A stretch of DNA of 18,960 nucleotides from JANRLJ01 sp034437895 (GTDB taxonomy: Bacteria > Chloroflexota > Anaerolineae > Aggregatilineales > Phototrophicaceae): assembly GCA_034437895.1 (NCBI GenBank), contig DAOTTO010000571.1:1-18960 (forward strand), read 5' to 3'. Made by a program: the position numbers and the translations under genes. The notes beneath the pieces were generated by a model. The model was not told the origin of the DNA, made no database searches, and saw only the letters and a list, made by a program, of their open reading frames with translations. Within the stretch, counting starts at the first letter, position 1. Every line of letters starts with the position of its first letter. This document shows positions 1 through 6,180 of this stretch, one piece after another.

Positions 1-199
1 TATTAAGGGTAAATAAAGTGACCATTATGGGGCATACTCTCAACTATATGGTGTTCATTTACGCGATATGTCATTGGCGATAAATTGATTTTTTGAATTG
101 AAACAGGCTGAGTAGTTACTGCTAAGTTTAGCGCTAATAGAGGGGGGAACGTTGATTTAGCTGACGAATACAAGTATTGGTATCAAGCAAATATCTCAT
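1..199 (-). pseudogene. VapC-like PIN toxin remnant, frameshifted
   Basis: The ATG (199-197) overlaps the antitoxin stop (ATGA). It gives MRYLLDTNTCIRQLNQRSP, the N-terminal signature of PIN-domain VapC toxins, with the first metal-binding Asp in LLDTN. TAG (136-134) then ends the frame after 21 codons. The stop lies just after a run of six C on the coding strand (147-142). Removing one C restores a family-like reading (S-P-S-I-S-A-K-L) for about ten residues, then similarity fades and another stop follows near position 68. The remaining acidic PIN residues cannot be found downstream, so the gene looks both frameshifted and eroded or deleted. The partner antitoxin at 196-423 is also broken, so the module is probably dead. 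Confidence 0.65.
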
Positions 200-423
200 A
201 GCATTTCGTCGCGGCTTTCAACTTCCCCCTGCGGAAGACGTTCAATCGGATCATCTGACAAGCTCCCTGCTGTTTCCTCAATAAAGGCTAACTATTCTGC
301 CCTTGTCATTTTATTGGGGATCGTAATCACAACTTCGCAATCGACATCGACTGTACCAATGAGAAGTTCCAACCGAAGTACGCCATCACTGCCAACATGT
401 TGCGTGAGTTTAATTGCTTCCAT
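196..423 (-). pseudogene. VapB-like antitoxin gene interrupted by an amber codon
   Basis: This minus-strand frame starts with ATG (423-421) behind a strong ribosome binding site (AAGAGGAG, 437-430, 6 nt spacing). It reads MEAIKLTQHVGSDGVLRLEL and onward to codon 43, where TAG (294-292) interrupts it. The frame then continues for 31 more sense codons, beginning LAFIEETAGSLSDDPIERLP and ending in RDEML before TGA (198-196). The continuous reading matches, from memory, a small antitoxin family of VapC-type modules in which a Trp-Leu or similar precedes a T-A-G-S segment and an acidic tail. A TGG-to-TAG change would explain the stop. The final TGA overlaps the ATG of the PIN remnant, as in intact modules. 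It is probably inactivated. A sequencing error is the main alternative. Confidence 0.7.
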
Positions 424-470
424 TTTAGACTCCTCTTGATCGTTTTTCCTAAAGACTATCATAAGGCTTT

Positions 471-500
471 TTGTTGCGAAAAATTAAATCCGTGTATAAT
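471..500 (+). promoter_or_regulatory. Probable promoter of the 552-2021 gene group
   Basis: A perfect -10 hexamer TATAAT lies at 495-500, with a weak -35 candidate TTGTTG at 471-476 (18 bp spacer). The predicted transcript start near 507 leaves a leader of about 45 nt before the ATG at 552. The -35 box matches the consensus at only three positions, so the call rests on the -10 and its placement. Confidence 0.45.
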
Positions 501-551
501 CTCCGCTAAAATACAATCAATGCAACCATTTTAGCAAAAGGAATCATTCTC

Positions 552-767
552 ATGGGTGACCCCAACCAATATTATCAGGAACGCCAACGGGCAAATTTAG
601 AGACCAAGCAAACGGGAAATGCCAATCGCCCCACATTGGAAGTCGTGGAATTGGAAAAACAGGCAATTGCAGGGCAAGTCGTCCGTTGGCAGCAGATTGT
701 CGTTTATGGATTAGCGGTCATTGGCGCACTCGCAATTGGCTATGTGATTCTGACCGCGCTCACCTAA
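552..767 (+). CDS. Small single-pass membrane protein, function unknown
   Basis: A 71-residue protein with a polar N-terminal half rich in Q, N, R and E (residues 1-45) and one hydrophobic segment (about 48-70, IVVYGLAVIGALAIGYVIL) reaching the C-terminus, so it is probably a tail-anchored or single-span protein with the N-terminus in the cytoplasm. The start is supported by AAGGAA at 538-543, 8 nt before ATG. It lies 14 bp upstream of the next gene, which has its own AAGGA site, so the two are probably co-transcribed. I do not recognise the family. The pairing with the soluble 205-residue protein suggests it could act as a membrane anchor for that protein, which is inference only. Confidence 0.7.
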   Translation: MGDPNQYYQERQRANLETKQTGNANRPTLEVVELEKQAIAGQVVRWQQIVVYGLAVIGALAIGYVILTALT

Positions 768-781
768 CCAAGGACGCACGC

Positions 782-1399
782 ATGGCAGCCGACGCAAAAC
801 AGCAGGCCGAAGACTTTAAAGCCCTCATGGAAGAAAAAATACGCACGCTGGTGGGTGAATTTGCGGAAGGCAAGATCAGCCGTGAGCAGTTCAACGTCCT
901 GTATGAGCGCTATAGCAGCCGCCTTGCCATTACCAACCACGCCTTATTCAGTGGTACGCCAGAAGCCATTAGCATCGTACAAGATGGCTTGCCCACCGTC
1001 GCCATCAAAGAAGCCTATACCGGCAAAGCGATGGGGATGGTCATCTATCATAATAAAAGCGGGATGGTCATCGAAACATTGGGCGATTTCGATGTCTCGG
1101 TGACGACGATTGCGCCTATTTTAAACGATTTTTCAAGAATGATGTCTGAAAACCGATTGATTGATCGACACTTCGAGAAAATTGACGCAAAACAATGGCT
1201 GCTGTTCACACCCGGCAAATTTAGCACCGTCGTCACCCTGTTTTATAACGAACCATCGCAAGACCAAATGCGCGAAATCGAGCGCTTGCATCATGATTTT
1301 GAAGAAGCCAACCGTACTGCATTGGAAAAAGAAGTGGTGGATGGCGATCATCTGGCTTATCCTTTTTTGATCTTTATCAAGCAAAAGTTCAAGCGTTAA
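782..1399 (+). CDS. Uncharacterised 205-residue protein, possible roadblock-like domain
   Basis: The frame is open from 686, but the start is set at ATG 782 because AAGGA (770-774) lies 7 nt upstream and the longer reading overlaps the preceding gene. Residues 1-50 are charged and helical, with a G-x-I-S-x-E-Q-F segment near 27-34 that resembles a SHOCT-type short helical motif. Residues about 75-175 alternate strands and helices (GMVIYHNKSGMVIETLGDFD, then ILNDFSRMM, then WLLFTPGKFSTVVTLFY). This is the pattern expected of a roadblock/LC7 or profilin-like fold, although I cannot confirm membership. No catalytic motif, signal peptide or membrane segment is visible. The GNAT gene begins 4 bp downstream, so the three genes probably form one operon. 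Confidence 0.75.
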   Translation: MAADAKQQAEDFKALMEEKIRTLVGEFAEGKISREQFNVLYERYSSRLAITNHALFSGTPEAISIVQDGLPTVAIKEAYTGKAMGMVIYHNKSGMVIETLGDFDVSVTTIAPILNDFSRMMSENRLIDRHFEKIDAKQWLLFTPGKFSTVVTLFYNEPSQDQMREIERLHHDFEEANRTALEKEVVDGDHLAYPFLIFIKQKFKR

Positions 1400-1403
1400 A
1401 GCT

Positions 1404-2021
1404 TTGTCAAGCATAATATCGATTGTATCTTTGGAACGTCATCAAGCGCATTCTGCGGCACAGGTATTGGGGCGGGCATTCTATGACGATCCCCTCTATA
1501 TGTATTTATTGCCGAATGATCGCAGCCGCGCCGCCCAATCCGCATGGTTTTTTCAGGCTTTAATCAGAGTCGGACTGCATTTAGGCCAAGTCCACACGAC
1601 ACCTCCTGTAGGCGGCGCGGCGATCTGGCTGGCACCGGGCAAAACAGACGTGAATCTCTGGACAACGATCCGCGCAGGCTTACCCCTTGTACCGCTCAAA
1701 TTCGGTTTAGGCGGCTTCCGGCGCACGATGAACATGCTCAGCAGTTTTGAAGAGTCTGTTCACGAAGCAGATTTAGGCCGCCATTGGTATCTGATGCTGC
1801 TCGGTATCGATCCGCAGCAGCAAGGGCGCGGTTTAGGCGGCGCGTTGATGCTGCCGATGCTGGATCGCGCCGATTCCGATAATCTTCCGTGCTATCTGGA
1901 AACGTGCAAAAAGCGCAACGTCGCGTTTTATGAACGCTACGGCTTTCGCGTGATTTTTGAACGCCACATTCCCGGCGGTGGGCCAATCTATTGGGGCATG
2001 GTGCGCCAGCCAAAGTCATAA
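1404..2021 (+). CDS. GNAT-family N-acetyltransferase
   Basis: A 205-residue GCN5-related acetyltransferase that would transfer an acetyl group from acetyl-CoA to an amine on an unidentified substrate. The acetyl-CoA pyrophosphate-binding motif A is clear: LLGIDPQQQGRGLGGAL at about residues 132-148, preceded by the strand WYLML. Motif B follows with LETCKKRNVAFYERYGF at about 165-181, where the Tyr is in the usual catalytic position. N-terminal residues 19-60 (AFYDDPLYMYLLPND and following) resemble GNATs near antibiotic- or toxin-resistance subfamilies, but specificity cannot be read. The start is a TTG at 1404, with no ATG available in frame before motif A and no clear Shine-Dalgarno sequence. 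It lies 4 bp after the previous stop, so coupling is likely. Its 3' end overlaps the convergent Argonaute gene by 6 bp. Confidence 0.85.
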   Translation: MSSIISIVSLERHQAHSAAQVLGRAFYDDPLYMYLLPNDRSRAAQSAWFFQALIRVGLHLGQVHTTPPVGGAAIWLAPGKTDVNLWTTIRAGLPLVPLKFGLGGFRRTMNMLSSFEESVHEADLGRHWYLMLLGIDPQQQGRGLGGALMLPMLDRADSDNLPCYLETCKKRNVAFYERYGFRVIFERHIPGGGPIYWGMVRQPKS

Positions 2022-4091
2022 CCAGAACGGAACCTCGCCCTCGCTCGCGCCGAATGTGCCGCCCTTCCGCAGCCAATAGGCTAGATCATCGGCGTTGCTC
2101 ACCGTCACAGGCAGCTTAGACGGCCCCTCCGGGCTGTATTGCAGCAGTGACCACACCAATATCCCACGCAGCGCCTTTCCGATTTCCAGCGCCCCGCTCC
2201 CGGCATCTCTCGTCCGAACATAAAGCGGTTGCGGAGTCACATCGGCCTTCGGGACAGAGGACACCAGCAGCGCCTCACAAGCGCTCAATTTAAAGGCACT
2301 GCCCCAAGGCGGCTGAATGACCTGCCCGTTTTCCGTGCCATACAAACGCGGCGACCCAAAGCGATCAATTTCTACTGGATAAAAAGCCGCGCCAATTGCC
2401 CGCGCCCAACCGCTTAAGGCTTGCAGAAGTTCATCCGCCATTTCACCATCATGATGAATCACCACGCGCTTTTTAGCGAAATCGCCTTGTGAAAATAAAT
2501 CGCGCATCAGCACATAAGGCAGCGCCGCATCTTCCAAAATCAAATCGCGCACGACATAACGCACGAATTCGCCATCCGCTTTATATACACGGGCGATAGC
2601 CGTCAAGCGCGTTTCGCCTGTTGTTTTTTTCGTCTCGCGGATGATCGCCAGCCCAATCACGTAATCGGCGTGTTCCATTGGCTCGACCAATACAAACGGT
2701 GCGTTGCCTGTCTTGCCGAGGATACTCAGGATAATCGCGCCCATCGCTTCGGGATCGTCCAGTGTCGCTTTATAGATGAGGTGAATTGGCAGCGCACGTC
2801 CCAACGTCAATGAGCGCAGATACGCCGCCGTCGCATCGTCATCGCCCGTGTCTTCATCATCACCGCTGCTGGTCGCATCTGGGAAAAACGCCAAAATAAT
2901 GTCGGGATTTTCTTTCTCCACCACACGCACGGCGCTGGCGAGGTTCGACTGCGAGATCACGCGCACCTGCCGCTCACGAATGATGTCTATCGAAAAATCA
3001 AACGTGCGCTTAAGTTGACGCTGCATCGCCTCAACAAAATCTTCGAGTTTGTTCGGCAGCGCATTGACGACGCAAATCCGAATCGGCATTTTTTTGAATA
3101 CTGGACGCAGTTGATACGCGCCGCATTTCGTGAAATCCTCAGCCAAGGTTTCCGCCCGGTAACGCTTAACCCGATTCTGGCTGTAACGCAGGTTCATCTC
3201 GAAGTCGGCGGAGAAAAATAAATCGGGCGCGGTGCGGGCATTATAAGCGTTCGCCAATACGCCGGCTTCTTTGGCAATATCAGACGCGGCCTTCACATAA
3301 CGGGCGCGCGTGGCAGGTTTCATTTGCAGCGAGACAAGCGCCTGCTTAGGGTCGAGATCAAAGCGGCTCATATCTGGCAGTCGGACGATCAGCTTAAGCG
3401 CGTCGGCGGGATAAGTGATTTCCTCTTGTCCGGCGCGGATTTGCACCTGCCACGTACCATCCGGGGCAATCTTCAGGCTGACGATCTCACCACGCTGCTC
3501 CGACTCGCGTTCCTTCACCCACAAGCCATTCAACTTTTCGTTGATCGCCGTCACATCGGTTTCGCCGCCGACAAATTCTTGCAGCGACTGCTCATAGAGT
3601 AAGCGGGATGCAATCGAAATGGAGATGGCAGGCGCGTCCCGCACAGTCCATGTTTGTAATTTATGTTCGCGCTCGGCGGTGGCGCGACGCAGTGCTTTTT
3701 CGGCTTTGGCGGATTTCTCTAACGCGGCTTGAATCGGCGCATCGAGTGCTTTGAGCGAAGTCCGCAGCACAAAAGTGGCGATAGTTTGCGCTGAAGGCTG
3801 CCACGTTGCATCTTCCGTAATTTCATGCAGCGCGCCATACGTCCCCGGCTGTTCGCCTTTGAGGATGTCGAGCGTAATCAGCAGCTCAATCGCGCTGCGC
3901 GGCGTATCCGTAATCACACGTCCATCCAGCCACAACCACGCGCCGGGGTAGGCTTTTCGCAGCCGCGCCGCAAGCCGCCCACAGAGTCGATTAAGTGCCG
4001 CGCCTTCGACCTCAGCCTCCAAGCGATAGGCCGCCAATATGGGCATCGCCTCCTGCACAACCGGAAAAATTTCGACAAATAAATCAGGCAT
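2016..4091 (-). CDS. Prokaryotic Argonaute (long type), catalytic tetrad broken
   Basis: A 691-residue protein that I read as a full-length pAgo. Approximate domains: N (1-110, starting LFVEIFPVVQEAMPILAAYR), helical linker (110-150), PAZ-like (150-240), L2 linker (240-335), MID (335-445) and PIWI (445-691). PIWI landmarks are GKTGNAPFVLVEP (459-471), the strand after ADYVIG (475-480), VVIHHDGE (543-550), a G-S-P-R-L-Y block (579-584), the late TPQPLYVRT block and LPVTVSNADDLAYWL (660-674). The C-terminus ends in FWL, typical of pAgo. In active enzymes the first aspartate of the DEDX tetrad sits in I-G-x-D. Here it is G480-L481-A482, so that ligand is lost. D548 and D668 appear retained. It probably binds guide and target without slicing. 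Argonautes of this sort are known from plasmid and phage defence. Upstream AGGA (4105-4102) precedes ATG, and no helicase or nuclease partner is co-directional. The family call is strong, and the subclass (long-B) is a guess. Confidence 0.82.
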   Translation of the reverse strand: MPDLFVEIFPVVQEAMPILAAYRLEAEVEGAALNRLCGRLAARLRKAYPGAWLWLDGRVITDTPRSAIELLITLDILKGEQPGTYGALHEITEDATWQPSAQTIATFVLRTSLKALDAPIQAALEKSAKAEKALRRATAEREHKLQTWTVRDAPAISISIASRLLYEQSLQEFVGGETDVTAINEKLNGLWVKERESEQRGEIVSLKIAPDGTWQVQIRAGQEEITYPADALKLIVRLPDMSRFDLDPKQALVSLQMKPATRARYVKAASDIAKEAGVLANAYNARTAPDLFFSADFEMNLRYSQNRVKRYRAETLAEDFTKCGAYQLRPVFKKMPIRICVVNALPNKLEDFVEAMQRQLKRTFDFSIDIIRERQVRVISQSNLASAVRVVEKENPDIILAFFPDATSSGDDEDTGDDDATAAYLRSLTLGRALPIHLIYKATLDDPEAMGAIILSILGKTGNAPFVLVEPMEHADYVIGLAIIRETKKTTGETRLTAIARVYKADGEFVRYVVRDLILEDAALPYVLMRDLFSQGDFAKKRVVIHHDGEMADELLQALSGWARAIGAAFYPVEIDRFGSPRLYGTENGQVIQPPWGSAFKLSACEALLVSSVPKADVTPQPLYVRTRDAGSGALEIGKALRGILVWSLLQYSPEGPSKLPVTVSNADDLAYWLRKGGTFGASEGEVPFWL

Positions 4092-4101
4092 AAATCATTA
4101 G

Positions 4102-4129
4102 TCCTATGAGATGATTTGTTCTAATTATA
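4102..4129 (-). promoter_or_regulatory. Argonaute -10 box and ribosome binding site
   Basis: On the minus strand a perfect TATAAT occupies 4129-4124, 33 bp before the Argonaute ATG at 4091. AGGA at 4105-4102 is the likely ribosome binding site, about 10 nt from the start. No good -35 box is visible at the expected distance (near 4147-4152). Confidence 0.45.
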
Positions 4130-4130
4130 C

Positions 4131-4182
4131 TTGTTTCGCAGGTAGAATGCATGAAATTTGATACAATGTTATCAAAAAGGAG
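4131..4182 (+). promoter_or_regulatory. Divergent promoter and ribosome binding site of the TA array
   Basis: TACAAT at 4162-4167 is the best -10 candidate for the array. The only -35-like hexamer (TTGTTT, 4131-4136) is too far upstream, so any activity may depend on a regulator. AAGGAG at 4177-4182 lies 8 nt before the first antitoxin ATG. The whole 99-bp gap (4092-4190) is AT-rich and serves both this array and the Argonaute. TA antitoxins commonly repress their own promoters, so an operator here is expected, but I see no strong palindrome. Confidence 0.4.
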
Positions 4183-4190
4183 TGTGCAAC

Positions 4191-4490
4191 ATGAGTGCCG
4201 TAATTCCCGAAAAAGTGGACTTGAGCAAATACATCGAAATGCGCGAGGGTCGCGCCAACATTCGTGGGCGGCGGCTGCCGGTGGCCTATCTCGCCTCGGC
4301 ACAGCGTGTCAATCATTATTCGATTGCCGATCTTATGGATAGCTACACCTTGACCGAAGAACAGGTGTTAGCCGCCTTATTGTATTACCGCGAACATCAG
4401 GCTGAAATTGACGCGCAAGAGGTCGAAGATTCACGTATCGCCAGCGAATTACGTCAACGCTATGGCGGCAGAAAGCCGGGTCAAGGATGA
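4191..4490 (+). CDS. DUF433 antitoxin, array unit 1
   Basis: A 99-residue DUF433 protein, a family commonly found as the antitoxin upstream of PIN-like toxins. The family pattern is visible: YIEMREGRANIRGRRLPVAY (14-33), a helical middle with S-I-A-D-L (44-48), Y-T-L-T-E-E-Q-V-L-A-A-L-L-Y-Y (52-66) and the E-H-Q-A-E-I-D tail. The ATG at 4191 is chosen because AAGGAG lies 8 nt upstream and because it aligns with the starts of the other three copies. A longer frame is open to 4158 but has no ribosome binding site. The gene overlaps its toxin by 4 bp (ATGA). Its middle is nearly identical to unit 4, while its last 35 residues are nearly identical to unit 3, so it is a mosaic copy. Confidence 0.88.
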   Translation: MSAVIPEKVDLSKYIEMREGRANIRGRRLPVAYLASAQRVNHYSIADLMDSYTLTEEQVLAALLYYREHQAEIDAQEVEDSRIASELRQRYGGRKPGQG

Positions 4491-4831
4491 TCGGCTTTTA
4501 TTTTGATGAACACATGGATCGCAAGGTTACGAGATCACTGATAAAGCGTGGTTATCATGTTGTGATGGCGGTTGATGTCGGTATGGAAAGTAAAGATGAT
4601 GATACCGAACACTTGCCTTATGCAACCGCGAATAATCTCGTCATGGTAACATTCGATCACCCTTTTGCTGGACGCACGATGTCACGCAGCGATCATCCGG
4701 GATTGATCTGTCTTGACCAAGAAATTCAGGATAACATCGGCAGCATGATTGAAGTTCTTACGGAATTTGCTGAACTGTATGATCCTGAAAAAGACGCTGG
4801 GCAAGTTTATTGGCTGCCTTGGAATTCTTAG
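4487..4831 (+). CDS. DUF5615 PIN-like toxin, array unit 1
   Basis: A 114-residue protein of the DUF5615 / Mut7-C-like PIN family, predicted ribonuclease toxins paired with DUF433. The acidic positions expected to bind metal are present: D7-E8 in FYFDEH, D30 in AVDVGM, the run K-D-D-D-T-E (36-41), and D55 in VMVTFDHPFAGRTM (52-65). There is no ribosome binding site of its own at a useful distance. The start codon overlaps the antitoxin stop, so translational coupling is expected. The C-terminus reads YWLPWNS. Residues 9-34 match unit 4, while 48-65 match unit 3, again a mosaic. Nuclease activity is inferred from the family only. Confidence 0.85.
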   Translation: MIGFYFDEHMDRKVTRSLIKRGYHVVMAVDVGMESKDDDTEHLPYATANNLVMVTFDHPFAGRTMSRSDHPGLICLDQEIQDNIGSMIEVLTEFAELYDPEKDAGQVYWLPWNS

Positions 4832-4854
4832 TTTTATCTTGAGGAGTACACATC

Positions 4855-5154
4855 ATGAGCGCCGTGATTCCCGAAAAAGTAGACTTGAGCAAATATATCG
4901 AAATGCGCGAGGGTCGCCCTAATATTCGCGGACGGCGGCTGCCAATTTCGTTTGTTGCAGCGATGCAGCGAGAGAATAATGCCTCGATTGCCGAAATTGC
5001 TTATCAATATACGCTATCCGAGGAGCAGGTTTTAGCGGCGTTACTTTATTATCGTGAACACCAAGAGGAAATTGAGGCTGAAGACCAAGAAGAACAGCGT
5101 CAATGGGATGAAATGAAACAACTTTATGGCGGCAGAAAGCCGGGTCAAGCATGA
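4855..5154 (+). CDS. DUF433 antitoxin, array unit 2
   Basis: 99 residues with N-terminal 30 residues identical to the other copies except for Pro at residue 22. The central segment (31-53, ISFVAAMQRENNASIAEIAY) and the tail (72-91, with E-E-Q-R-Q-W-D-E-M-K-Q-L) are its own and the most divergent in the array. The C-terminal YGGRKPGQA is shared. GAGGAG in the 23-bp linker (4832-4854) provides a strong ribosome binding site. The gene overlaps the toxin start by ATGA (5151-5154). Divergence concentrated in two blocks suggests separate cognate specificity rather than a simple recent duplicate. Confidence 0.88.
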   Translation: MSAVIPEKVDLSKYIEMREGRPNIRGRRLPISFVAAMQRENNASIAEIAYQYTLSEEQVLAALLYYREHQEEIEAEDQEEQRQWDEMKQLYGGRKPGQA

Positions 5155-5486
5155 ACGGGTTTTATTTTGATGAAAATATGCCCCGTGATGTCGCAAAAGC
5201 GCTGATTAAACTCGGCTATAAAGTGATTAGAGCAATCGATGTGGGCATGGAAGGGAAAGATGATGACACCGAACATCTTCCCTATGCGACAGAAAATGAT
5301 TTGGTCATGGTCACGTTTGACAAGCCATTTGCCGGGCGCACGATGTCCCGCAGCGATCATAAAGGTTTCGTTTGCCTTAACCGTAATATTCGGGTAGACA
5401 TTGGAAAAATAATTGAAATTCTAACTTCATTTGGGGAGTTATACGATCCCGAAAAAGATGCGGGGCAAGTTTACTGGCTACCCTAG
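5151..5486 (+). CDS. DUF5615 PIN-like toxin, array unit 2
   Basis: 111 residues, the most divergent toxin copy (for example MPRDVAKALIKLGYKVIRAI, then GFVCLNRNIRVDIGKIIEIL). All candidate catalytic acids are kept: D7-E8, the Asp of AIDVGM, K-D-D-D-T-E and the Asp of TFDKPFAGRTM. The protein ends at YWLP because the next codon, Trp in units 1 and 4, is TAG here (5484-5486). The ancestral stop can still be seen two codons further on (AAG TCT TAG). Loss of three C-terminal residues probably does not destroy the fold, but this has not been tested. Confidence 0.85.
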   Translation: MNGFYFDENMPRDVAKALIKLGYKVIRAIDVGMEGKDDDTEHLPYATENDLVMVTFDKPFAGRTMSRSDHKGFVCLNRNIRVDIGKIIEILTSFGELYDPEKDAGQVYWLP

Positions 5487-5517
5487 AAGTCTTAGTTTAT
5501 CTTGAGGAGTACACACC

Positions 5518-5817
5518 ATGAGCGCCGTGATTCCCGAAAAAGTAGACTTGAGCAAATATATCGAAATGCGCGAGGGTCGCGCCAATATTCGTGGGCGGCG
5601 GCTGCCGATTATCATGATCGTTATCACGCAGAGCGAGAATAAATTTTCAATCGCGGAGTTAGTAGATAATTTTACATTATCCGAAGAACAAGTGTTAGCT
5701 GCGCTGCTTTATTACCGCGAACATCAGGCCGAAATTGACGCGCAAGAGGTCGAAGATTCACGTATCGCCAGCGAATTACGTCAACGCTATGGCGGCAGAA
5801 AGCCGGGTCAAGGATGA
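5518..5817 (+). CDS. DUF433 antitoxin, array unit 3
   Basis: 99 residues. The N-terminal 30 residues are identical to unit 1. The middle (31-53, IIMIVITQSENKFSIAELVD) is unique and unusually hydrophobic. From about residue 54 the sequence rejoins the common reading, and from residue 65 to the end it equals unit 1 exactly. GAGGAG in the 31-bp linker precedes ATG by 8 nt. Its stop overlaps the toxin start (5814-5817). The hydrophobic middle is predicted to be part of the DUF433 core rather than a membrane span, because it is short and sits between conserved blocks. Confidence 0.88.
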   Translation: MSAVIPEKVDLSKYIEMREGRANIRGRRLPIIMIVITQSENKFSIAELVDNFTLSEEQVLAALLYYREHQAEIDAQEVEDSRIASELRQRYGGRKPGQG

Positions 5818-6149
5818 TCGGCTTTTATTTTGATGAACATCTTCACCGCGTTGTTGCAAAAGCGCTGATAAATCGCGGCTATAAGGTCGTGATGGCTGTC
5901 GATGTGGGGATGGAAAGTAAAGACGATGATACCGAACACTTGCCCTATGCAAACGCGAATAACCTCGTCATGGTAACATTCGATCACCCTTTTGCCGGAC
6001 GAACTATGGCACGCCGCGATCATCAAGGATTAGTCTGCCTTGACAAAGAACTTCAGGGCAATATCGGCAGTATCATCGAAGTATTGGTGGATTTTGCCGA
6101 ACTGTATGATCCCGAAAAAGACGCTGGGCAGGTTTACTGGCTGCCCTAG
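5814..6149 (+). CDS. DUF5615 PIN-like toxin, array unit 3
   Basis: 111 residues with D7-E8, D30, the D-D-D-T-E run and D55 all conserved. Specific changes include HLHRVVAKALINRGYKVV at 9-26 and MARRDHQGLVCLDKELQGNI at 65-84. As in unit 2, the codon after YWLP is TAG instead of TGG, and the older stop lies two codons further on (AAG ACT TAG). The last 25 residues (from about VLVDFAELYD) match unit 4. Translational coupling to the antitoxin is expected through the ATGA overlap. Confidence 0.85.
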   Translation: MIGFYFDEHLHRVVAKALINRGYKVVMAVDVGMESKDDDTEHLPYANANNLVMVTFDHPFAGRTMARRDHQGLVCLDKELQGNIGSIIEVLVDFAELYDPEKDAGQVYWLP

Positions 6150-6180
6150 AAGACTTAGTTTATCTTGAGGAGTACACATC

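Noticed and set aside
1..68. Continuation of the PIN toxin beyond the second stop
   Set aside because: Fragments in different frames gave no convincing later PIN motif. I treat it as eroded.
292..294. Amber codon read as tryptophan (alternative code)
   Set aside because: TAG stops close other clear genes in the window normally, and no known code reads TAG as Trp. Mutation or sequencing error is simpler.
686..781. Longer N-terminus for the 205-residue protein
   Set aside because: It overlaps the 71-residue gene in another frame, and AAGGA is well placed before ATG 782.
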